A stretch of 64,000 nt of DNA, taken from Apricaphanius iberus. Lineage: Eukaryota; Chordata; Actinopteri; Cyprinodontiformes; Aphaniidae. The position numbers and the translations under genes are program-made. Numbering within the stretch: the first letter of the stretch is position 1; every line of letters begins with the position of its first letter. This document shows, in pieces, positions 41,935-53,000 of the stretch. The stretch spans positions 1 to 64,000 of the forward strand of contig JAPXFQ010002701.1 of NCBI GenBank assembly GCA_028564705.1. The letters are read 5' to 3'. The notes under the pieces are model-generated. The model did no database searches. It had not been told where the DNA came from and saw only the letters and a program-made list of their open reading frames with translations.

Positions 41935-43435
41935 CAGAATTATCCTCTCACACATACTCTACATGTGAAATTTAAGTTATTCACACACTATAGTGAAACC
42001 TTTCATATAGCATACTGAAATCATTCACACATTATACTAAAACCTCTCATATACCATACTGAAATCCTTCACACACTATAGTAAAACCTCTCATACATTA
42101 TACTGAAATTGCTTCTCGTATAACATACTGAAATATACTCTCATATAACATAGTAAAACCCCTCATATAAAATAGTGAAATCTTCTCATAGAACATAGTG
42201 AAACCCTCTCATATAACATAGTGAAATCTTATCATATAACATAGTGAAATCCTCTCATATAACATAGTGAAATCCTCTCATATAACATCGTGAAACTGTG
42301 GAGGTTGTAGATTGAATAAGTTAAAAAATAATAATAGTCTTTATTTCATAATCAGCAGGTTAAAAAATTATTTATTTCATAGTTAATCTGGTTAAAAACA
42401 TACTATTTATTTAAATTAGTAATTTGTTAAAAATATATTTTGATAATTTAGAAGACAAGTTCATCTAAACTGTTATTTTGCTCATGAGGGAGAGTTAAAA
42501 TGCACTGCAGTTGAAGATCGAGTGATCTATGATCGATTATTCCTGCCTTGTCAAGACAACACAAAAATCACTTATAAAAACTGCTTTTGATGTATTTGTC
42601 TGAATATTATGCTTTATGTCTACAATTCTTTCCATTTTTTGGAGAACAAGAACTTTCCTAGAGTTTGTTATTAAACGTTTTTCTCTGGTTTGGCATTGAT
42701 TAGTAAGGTCTGAGTTGGCGCATGGGAAACGCAGAGCTTCCACTCGTTCATTATTACAGTGGAAGCAACAGAACTAAAACCTTGTCTGCGTGGTTCCTTC
42801 TCTATTCCCCTTTTACAGGTAAAAACTCTTGACTAATCTGTTTTAAAAGTAATGTTCATGTTCTCTAAACTTGGAAAATGTCAGTGAAATGTTTATAGTA
42901 AAAACGGAGCAAATGCACAGTTAGAAAGTCCCACGTGCTGCAGTAGTTACCCTGCCGGCTGTTTCATGTTGCAAAGATGGCAGCTGCAGGAGAAGTTATA
43001 GGTTAATGTGTAAATTTAGTCAATGAGGAAAAGTTTGTTATTTAGCTAAACTGTACTTTTATGATTTTATAAAGAAATATATTGTTTCAATGCACTACCT
43101 TGTTTAAGTTCTCGCATATAATAGATTGTAAATAATCTTCACTGCCATATGTAGAAAATGTAGCTTTATTTCTATTTTTATATTGCTTTAAATAATTCCA
43201 GCAATGTGGTCTTGCTGTATTTTGTATAGATTTTCTGGCACAGTGTACATGTAATGCAGATGTTTTGCACTGTGTTCTAAAAATGCATTATTACAGTGGA
43301 AGCAACAGAACTAACACCTTGTCTGCGTGGTTCCTACTCTATTCCCCTTTTACAGGGGTGTAACAAAACCCTCTCATATAACATAGTGAAATCTTCTCGT
43401 ATAATATACTGAAATCATTCACATACTACACAAAC
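41935..43435. repeat. 23-bp satellite array, split in two
   Basis: Units of the type CATATAACATAGTGAAATCC plus TCT run from 41935 to 42296 and resume at 43366-43435. The middle is the insertion described next. The outer units are more diverged (CACACACTATAGTAAAACC). Confidence 0.8.
42297..43365. mobile_element. Insertion in the satellite, candidate solo LTR
   Basis: It starts TGTGGAGGTTG and ends GGGTGTAACA, and AAAC flanks both sides (42293-42296 and 43366-43369). TG...CA ends and a 4-bp duplication fit an LTR. Inside, a 72-bp segment with GTGGAAGCAACAGAACTAA occurs twice (42755 and 43294). No coding region, no second LTR. Confidence 0.5.
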
Positions 43436-43650
43436 ATTTTTTAAATCAAATTTCACCAGTATGTGTAAGAGCAATTCTACTTCTATGTATGAGAGCGATT
43501 CTACTTGTATGTGTGAGAGGCCAATTTCACTTGAAACGGAAGTCGTAGAAAAAAGGAGCGCATTTTCAAAACAATCGAAGAAGAAGATATGTTACAGGCA
43601 TCACTACATACAACACTATCCCAAGCTAATTTAATGGCTAAATCTGACTA

Positions 43651-44208
43651 TTCAATTCAATTCAAAAATACTTTATTGATCCCACAGGGAAATTAAGTGT
43701 TGTCGTTACTCATTACTTTTTCTTTTTTCAAGGAGTTGTTGTAGACCACGGTGGCTGTGGGGAGAAAGGATTTTCTGTAGCGGTCTGTGTTGCAGCGAAT
43801 CTGAAGAAGCATCCGACTGAACATACTCTATTGCTGTAGGATAGTCTCATGAAGGGAATGCTCTGGGTTGTCCATAATCTTTTTAATTTTTTGAAGAATC
43901 CTTCTTTGTATCATTATATCTAGTTGTTCCACAGGTGACCCCAGAACAGAACCAGCCTTCTTTATCAGGTTGTTGAGCCATTTTAAGTCCCTGGCTCTGA
44001 TGCTGCTACCCCAACAAATGATGGACAAAGAGATAACAGTCTCCACCATAGACTTGTTGAAGATTTCCAGCATCTTGCTGCAAACCTTGAAGGACCTCAG
44101 TTTCCTCAAAAAGTACAGTCTGCTCTGTCCCTTTTTGTAGACGGCTTCACTGTTGATTCTCCAGTCCAGTCTATTGTCCATGTGAACTCCTAGGCCACTC
44201 CAAAACAC
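43651..44208 (-). mobile_element. LINE fragment, reverse transcriptase C-terminus
   Basis: The minus-strand frame reads GVHMDNRLDWRINSEAVYKK, GQSRLYFLRKLRSFKVCSKM and later LIKKAGSVLGSPVEQLD, a very common fish LINE end. The 3' UTR ends in GGGATCAATAAAGTATTTTT with TTGAA repeats. Only the last part of ORF2 is present. Confidence 0.8.
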
Positions 44209-44639
44209 TAATTAAGGGGTTAATCAAGCATTGGTTGACTTGGAACGTTATTGTGCGCTTGATCAGAAGATCATGAACTGATGCTCAGAAAATTCTCATT
44301 CAGGACTTTCTGCTAAAGAGCAGAATTCAGTTTTCTATCACATTTTCAAGCCATCCAGAAACCTCATTGTGGAGAAATCCACTCTTGTGGTAACGTTAAT
44401 AGCCCATTCACTCCTGGGAAAGTACACTATTGCTCCATTTTTCCCTTTCTGCATGACGACTCTCAGTGTGATAACTTTTTTTTTGTTGATACTGAGTAAA
44501 AGAAACCATAAGTTGGAACCATTTGTATTCACTTAGGCTATCTAGTAGCACAAAAAACAACAACAACAACAAAAAAACAAAGAATCAGAATAAATAAGAG
44601 TTTTTTCACAGTACTGTATACAAAACATGGGACATCTTA

Positions 44640-45060
44640 CAGAGTAATGTTCAATCCATTATCCAAAACTGGAAAGAGCATGGCACAGCTGTAAACCTAC
44701 CAAGATATTGCTGTCCACCTAAACTAACAGTCTGGGCAGAGAGATTATTAATCATAGAAGCAGCTCAGAGGTCCATTGTCACTCTCAAGATAATAATCCA
44801 TGGATGTCTGAGGCTGTAACATTTCTTAAGACCAAACATTCAAGGGGTATAAATACATTTGCAAGAGACTGTTTCACTACAACCCCCCACCAGATTTTCA
44901 GATCAAAGCTGGAGAGAGATACAGTACCCCCCAAAAGCTCAGACAGGCATCATGAGAAATGTGTTTCATTAAAAGCTATTGCTACAGATTCTACGATACT
45001 ATCATTCAAAACTGAATAATAAAGACTCTGTAACCAAGCATGCACAGGGTATTTATGATT
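44640..45060 (+). mobile_element. Tc1-like transposase relic
   Basis: The plus strand at 44652-44790 reads VQSIIQNWKEHGTAVNLP, then PPKLTVWAERLLIIEAAQRS with a frame break, the helix-turn-helix part of Tc1 transposases. The rest is not recognisable. Dead copy. Confidence 0.65.
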
Positions 45061-46540
45061 TAACATGAAAATAGCAAGGCAGACTTTGAACAAATCAGTT
45101 TTTCATATTTCTTAATTATTTGTTTTACTTTTTCTGAAAAAGAAATACAAGCCTTTGGGGTATTGTAAGCAGGGGTCATGTCAGGACAAAACAAACAGAT
45201 GGTCTCCTCTCTGATACAGCCTCAAGAGATGTAGTAACAGATATATACCCACCAATGGGAGTACACAGGACCACATTGTGCAAATAAACAGAATATATGG
45301 CCCTGTGTGATACTCCCATGGGGAGTATGTGTAGAGCCACGCTCATAATAACTGTTAGGCCTGATTGACAAATACACTAGAGTCATTAACACTCATTTTC
45401 TCGTTCAGCTTTTTAATGGTGTGTGTTTGTAAGAACCAGATGAAAACAAGTGGAAAGGATCTGCTTGGAGTTGGTGATTCTATGTACTTACAGATAACCA
45501 TTTACATATAAATATACATTAGAGATAGTTGGGGGATTGATGGTGCTCTGGTTTCTGCAGAGTCACTGGTATCACGTTCCACCATGATATGGATTTTGCA
45601 TTACTGTCATTACTGTGATAAATACAGAGATTTAATATTAGTTTTAGCCAATACACAGGGGATATCTGTTTCCTGTGAAGCTCACTGAACTGTGTCGGTT
45701 CTACAGGTTATTTACTGTTATCTGTAATTTTGAATCCGCTCGCTTTTCAGTTCAGTTTCATATAATAAGACACCCGTTATTATCATTTTAGGTTAGATTA
45801 AATAAATCGAGCAGACTGAAGGAAAACACACACATGAGTTGCAGGGTGCAAAATTAGTCCAGCATGCTTTACACCGAGGGAAAATATGGCTGCAAAAACC
45901 AAAAGTCGGCAATAATGTAATTGAACATACGTTCCTCCTCTGTGCAATCGCATATTGATTGTGTGTATCTATGCATTAAGAGGGGGGAGACCAATATAAT
46001 GTGCCAGGCTTTAATAGAGAGGGGAGTTGGAGACTTGCATCCATGAGCTGCTCTACAATATAAGCAACAAGGACGTGCAGAGACCTTTGAAGAGGATGTG
46101 TTTAATATTTAGAGTGCTGTACTCCAATATTATTTTCTCAGCGACTTAATGAAATATAAGGACTTCAGACTTGAGTTAGACTTGTGCTTTTTTAAACAGA
46201 ATTTTATTGAGTTTTGAGCATTAAACATTCACATGTACACAGTTATAATTACTGCTAATATCAAGTAACTTTGCTTGAGAAACACAAAAATATATGCAAA
46301 CTTGTCTGCATTGAACCAAGAACTAGTCAATCTTACAGCCATGAAATTGAATAAGGTCCTAAAAAATCATTACAAAAGATGATGATGTGGTGTGCAAAAC
46401 TGCTTTCAAACAATTTCACTGACCAACAAGTAAATCATGAAAAAAAAAAGGGGAAAAAACTGTTTTGTGTCCAGTTCATTATTGTAATAGGACCTGCGTG
46501 TAAAGCTCTCTTAATGCAAATCCTGGGATAATCGAGTCTG
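45061..46540. other. No gene seen
   Basis: AT-rich sequence between the Tc1 relic and the large element. Nothing beyond short open frames. Confidence 0.4.
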
Positions 46541-46860
46541 CACACTAAAAACTCCTGGGTCAAAAATGACCCATAATGGGTTATTTTTGACCCAACTCCT
46601 GGGTTAAAAAGGGACCAACTAATTTATGGGTTATTTCAACCCAGACAATTGGGTCATTCTTTTTGACCCAAATTCTGGGTTAAATACCTGACCCAACTGT
46701 TGGGTTAAAAAAAACCAACATTTTAGTTAATATAACCAAACTTCTGGTTCAAAAGAACAACCCAATATCTGGGTTAAAATAACCCCAAAATTAGTTGGTC
46801 CCTTTTTAACCCAGGAGTTGGGTCAAAAATAACCTATTATGGGTTACTATGCCAGTATTT
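46541..46860. repeat. Left terminal palindromic repeat field
   Basis: About 320 bases that fold back on themselves: AACTCCTGGGTCAAAAATGA near the start and AGGAGTTGGGTCAAAAATAA near the end. At least ten TGGGTT or AACCCA motifs lie between. Confidence 0.8.
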
Positions 46861-47080
46861 CAGAAAATAAAAGTGTTTTAAATATATATATAATTTAAAT
46901 AAATATATTTAAATAAAAGAAATACACACTTGGACATATTTATTTTAGTTCATACTGTAATATTAAGAGAGAAAAAACGTAAAAAATAAACAAATCAAAC
47001 ATTCAACAACATTCAATATCTAGACTTAAAGCCGTAAATCCAGTCCAAACAGTTGTGTCATTTATTGCAGTTTAACATAA

Positions 47081-50000
47081 TTAAACAGTTCTACAATTTA
47101 GCAAGGCAGTCTTAAGAAATTTGACTGGTTTTGATTCAGGTCCCTCAATCTGATACACAACTTGCTGCAGAAACTCCCATGCGAGAGCACACTGCTTGGG
47201 GTAGTTGATATCAAGGACATAAAATGCCTTGAAGCACACGTCAACGGCACCAAGCAGTGAGCTCTGAGGGAGTGCCTGACCAGCTAATATCACAAATGTC
47301 TGAGAGGCACATTGCTGGGGATCTCCCAGCGCCAGGATGGAGGGGAATGGCTTTGAATGATGGAGGTATTCCACCATATTTGTTCCAACCTAAAACAGAC
47401 AGAGACAGAAAGATAGATAGAAGTAAGTAAATATTGTGTAGAAGGTGAATTGTAAGCAAGATAATAGACTACCAGTTTTTGTTATGGTGATACTAACTAT
47501 ACAAGGAAGCTATGGTATTTAATTGGTGTGTTCATTTGAGTGGGTCATGAATAGGTACAAGAAAAATGTGTTGAGAACCACTGAATAATAAAACTTAACA
47601 TCTTTAACCTCACTTTCTAGTCAGATTGCTACCTTGGATGACATTGCCCAAAACTGAAGTAAGGATTAAACGAGGAGTTGTGCATTAGACAGTTATAATG
47701 CACTTGTCCTCATTGTTTAATCCGCTTATACCATGGTCCCACAAACGTAACATTTTATAATAAATGTTTATTTCATGTACTGAACTCGTCAAATGTCCCA
47801 CACTACAGGAACTATTTTATGTGGGTCTTTAGTCGGTCTACAGTCTGAATGCTCGTCACAGAGCGAGCCGTTCTCTCGCTGCTGCGAGGATCTTCGTCAG
47901 GCGCAACAAAACACATCAGCCACGCTGCATCGCCAGAATCACAACACATTATGACTATTCCTGCACTTTTACCTGGTAATAAACACCGGTAGTATGCGGC
48001 GGTCCTGGGCAGGAGCTAACCATGGATACAGCTTCAGCTGAACGACTTCAGCTGAACGACTTGTCACTTAACGTTTGATCAGCTGTTGCGTGTTGCTATG
48101 GCGACGTCCGCAGCGGAGTGATAGCCCCGTGATTTAACTACCGAACTACGTGTGTGGTTATACGAAAATAATGCACGCTTGTCAGCACCCACCAGCCAAT
48201 CAGAATCGAGTATCCACCCAGACCATGGTATAATAAACGTTCATTTGTATAGCACTTTTCATACATAGAATGCAACGCAAAGTGCTTCATGGGCATAAAA
48301 ACTACTTCCCACAATGTCAACATATTATATATGTAAATAACAGATAAAATTAGAGACTTATGCAAACTCACATAATATTGTACTGATCAGCAATTTTAGA
48401 AAGGCATGTCTTAACCTGCCTTTTAAAAATATGAACGCTTCTTTCCCTTCATTTTGGTAAAGAATTCCACATTTTTGGAACATAGTGGCTAAAAAGAAGC
48501 ACACCTGATTCAATCACTAGGATTGATTTCTTTCACTTGACAGTATAGTTAGAATTAAGAATATTCTCTCTCAGAGTGGTGCTGAGAAACTGCTCCAATG
48601 ACTTACAGGCATTTGGTGTATGAATGCTGTCCGGGACTCTTCAGTGGAGTGCCTGACAGTCTTCTGCCCAACCCTGTAGACGGACTGTGGCACCATTGTG
48701 GGTAGCAGCATTAAAGCTAGTTCCCCTTTGGCATCTGTAGGTTAACAATATTCTAGGTATAAGTATGGGTGTGGAAAATAAAATGACAGGATAGAAATAT
48801 GTAAATGAACAGATATGTGTGTCTCAAAAGACAAATGTGACCAAAGGAAAAATCCTAGGACCCTTGCCATAAGGTCCTGTACATTCAGGCAGTTCGTTTT
48901 TTCGTTTCAAACAAAAAAATGAAAATACAAAAACACTCATTTATCGTTTCTTCATTTTTTGTTTCACACAAAAGGTCAGTTTTAACTTACCCAGTGTCAT
49001 GTCCTCAACATTAACTGAAGGGAGTTTATTGTCCTTCTTGGCCAAGTACAGGACCTTTTCCGCATAGTCAGTGAGCCAGGTCTCAAATAATTTAGGTGCA
49101 GCCTCACCATGTAGAACCAGGAAGTCCTGCGCAATCTAAAAAACCCACAGGAAACAAAGGAAAAAATTTGATATCCTCTACTTTGATACAAAATATAATT
49201 AAGGTATTACTACTATATGTTCCAGTAGAGCCATACCATGCCCGTAGTAGTGAGATGAGGATACTCTGTGAGGATTTCCAGTATGTCTATGGAGCTATTA
49301 GCCCGAATCCAGTTAGCTCTGCATAACACTGTGTCCTTCATGTAGGACTGCACTTGGGTGAAAGGCTCGGAATTGTGTTTCAGCCATTCCTTCTGTTGGA
49401 GGGCCCTTTCTTCAGGAACGGTTGATTCTCCAGAGAACACAAGAGATTACAAATAAGTTTACGAGTTTTCTTCCTGTAGCATGCGTTCAGACAGGGACAG
49501 GGAAGCCGGTCTTTCAAGAAAAAATATATCTTAGATAATACTGTAAACATACAAAGAGCCCGGTCAGCTGGTATTTTTAAAAGTTAAAAATTAACAAATT
49601 AAATTAAATATAATTTGGTTTTCATTACAATAACAAATATGACACAAGTTAAAATGTAATACAAATTTAATATAATGCACATGTTTAGCAAAATACTCCT
49701 CTCTATAGCTATTTTTTCTAGTCAACTAACATGTTGGTCATTAAATGGCTTTCCTGAGGTAAATGTAACATTCTGTGAAAATTGTTCACTTGCAGTTTTA
49801 TTGACCTCTTTCTGTGGTTGAAAAACACCAATTGATTGATATTATGTATGAGGCATTAATACCTTTTGGTAGGTTGTAAAGTATCTTTAAATAAAAAGTT
49901 ACAGATGATTGGTTCACTTGAACCGAGTCGCTACAGCGTCACATTTACAAGCGCCAAAACGTCATTTATTGTCTGAATTTCATAATAAAATGGACAGAAC

Positions 50001-53000
50001 CTGAGAAATTTTTTCATATCAATAGTAACCTGCTCTGTCTAGTCTGTCAGTGACCTCTTTTCTACGGGATTTTTCTCTGCATGAGAAAATGGATGTGTGG
50101 CGCAAGAGCGTGTGAAAAGTGCATCTTGCGTGAGTGTCACACTGAATGCATAGAGTTGACAGCCCTGCTTTTAGAAAGGGGATAAATCGTCTGCCATGCT
50201 TCTTCTCCATGTGAGGATTGTGTACATCAGAGTGCGCACCAGTTTAGCCCAGCATATATGCAGTGCTTGTTTAAGTGGTTGATGGAAAATAAGCTAACTT
50301 ATGTTCTATAAATATAAATTCGGATCTATTATTTTTTACATTTTTCATATTCATTACCGCAAATTTTTGCATTACACTTACACTGCCCCCACCCCATCGC
50401 ACTACTCCATCACTGGTTGCCGGCTTCACCGTTAAACTGATACATGGTATCGGAACAAGTTCACTTATGACACCTTTTCAATACGCATAAGGGGGGAGTG
50501 TCAAAAAAATACAAAGTGCCTGTTGTTGTGGTGTCAGCTATTTTTACTTTTTCTTTATATGACAAATTCAAGAAACAAACAACAGAAACAAATATACAAA
50601 TCTGATCCCTTCACTCCTACAACGCTTTACATTTTCTGTCACTTTGTAAGCCTGTATCACCTGGTATGTATGCCCTGCGTGACTGGCTGGTTTCAGGCAT
50701 CTGGTGGGTGGACCCATGGTTCGACCTCTTTCTAACGTTCCGTAGTCTTTCTTCGAGGAAGCCCGTGGCTGGGTAGTAGATCACTCGTCCATCCCTTAAT
50801 ACCTTTCTGGCTTTGGTGTACCATATTTCCTGGGGAAAAAATGATAGAACTTTCCTTATCCAAGAGACATTTATAATCTTTTACAAAGTTTTGCAGTATA
50901 GATAACACACATCAGGTACAGGTAAGGAACAACAGAAACAAGTTTTAAAGTTTCAAATCAGCATCAATTTCCAACAAAGATAATCAAACTCACATAGCCA
51001 CTGTCTGATCCATCATTTAGGGCCGGGAATGTCTGCACCAATGACAGTGCCAGGGCCTCTTTTATGTTTGTGGATGGCCTGTAAATGTAAAAAAACACTT
51101 TCAGTTAATAAACAAACAAGAGACGGACAAATATACAACCTATACATTTAAATTTCCATATATTAAAATATTTCCAGAAGTAAGATCATCTCAAAATATC
51201 AGCGACATTGAATTTCAAATGGTCAACCTAATACTTTTGCAGGCATCAGAGAACTTGAACACGAAACACTTTTGTTCAAAACTGTAGCGTCCACCGGCTG
51301 CTTACTGTGGTGGTAGTACACTTTGAGGAACTTTGTGCTTACTAGTCAGATCTATAATGGAGATTTGGATTCTACTACATTGCTAAAATGCTCGCTATGT
51401 AGCAAGCGTAGTAGACGTATTTAACATACCTCTCTCCAAACCTCTCGATCAAGAAAGACACCAGAATTTGGGTCAGAGTGATCCTTTCTTTTCTGTTGAT
51501 GAATCCATTTTCTTTAAGGTTCTTCATCATTTCTCTGCCACTGGAGACTACAGAAAGGACCTGTTGGATATCCTAAAATAAATGACAAGAATATGTCATT
51601 GATATAAGAATGTTGAGAATTCATTGCAATTTACGAATTTATACCTGGCATACCAATTTTGGACAAAGTCACAAATCTAAACATGAATATTTAATACCCT
51701 GACCAGACGTTTGATATTATAAATATTAGCAAAAGGAAAAAGGGAACAAGTACCAAAAAGACTTATGTATTAATAATGTATTAGTGCTTCATTCCATCCA
51801 TCAACTTCTACTTGATCTGTAGTAACGGGAACTAATATTTTCCTTTCCCCAAAACAATTAGATTACTGTGAGTGATAATGTTTAAACAGAGAAAGAAAAA
51901 CAAAACACTTACAAGTGGTGGAACTGCTTCTAACACCAACACCTGATCTGCCTCAGATTCTTCCTGGGGGAATATGCGGCTTCTGGATTCATTAAAACTT
52001 GAAGGTTGAGGTGATGCAGCAGCTGGCAGAGCATTACAACCCTTCTGCAGAAAAGAAAATATATAAATAATATTTTTAGTTTAAGATTCGATGGGTTTGG
52101 TTACCTGTGTACAGGCACGAAGTAAAAAAAAAAAAAAAAATTACTTGGTCAGCAGTACACTCGTCTTAAGTAACCAGTGCATCATAGATCAAGGTGAGTG
52201 TCATAGGATTATGTAGGGTTTAGTTATGAATGAATAAATAAATAAATAAAAATCCCACTTTTACTTACAGTCCAAATTATCCAATCTCAGTAGTCCAAGT
52301 AGTGTCCCATCAAAGTTGTCCAAACATGTATGTCATTCATTGAGTGAGTGATTATCTTCCACTGAGGCAGAATTACTTAAGACTAACTTGGTTGGTGTAA
52401 ATGTGTAAATGTGTAAATGGTGCAAGTGGCTGTTCATGCTTAACTGCAGTCTAAAAAAGTCTGTAGCGCAGAGAGATATAAGAAGTGTTATCATTTTCTC
52501 TGTATGACTTGACTGCATGTAATGGGTGATGATCAAGTAGCTCTTCCACGTCAATAGCAAACAAATCCTTAGTGGGGATGACACTGTACGCAAAAAGATG
52601 TTTTTCAAACCCCAGTGTTTCCCACTTCTGCACAACAAGCTTTATTTTGGACCTGCTCATTTGCTCCAGAACCAAAATTGTTTTTATAAGCCCAAACTGA
52701 GGGTCCCCATCTTTGTCATAGGACATAAACACCATCATGCCTGATCTGTAAGTGGTACCCTTAACCGTGACCCTGGCTGGTACATACAGCTCTGTGAAAA
52801 GTGGGAGTCCAATCAGACCACTTTGGATCTCTTTATATCCTTCGAGGTTGGCTAGAAATGTTGTGTATCCTGGACCAATTTCTGTGGTGTGACTTAACAA
52901 AGACCCACACATTAAACTATAGCACTGCATAATCTGGTGTCTATATGCCATTGTTTTACAGATGTTTCGGAAGTTGCAGGTTACATGACTGACGCGTTTG

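Noticed and set aside
41935..42296. Possible CRISPR-like array because of regular 23-bp units
   Set aside because: There are no unique spacers; units are contiguous and diverge gradually, as in a satellite, and the genome is eukaryotic.
52333..52638. 101-codon minus-strand frame overlapping the end of the transposase
   Set aside because: Different frame over the transposase 3' end; no recognisable content.
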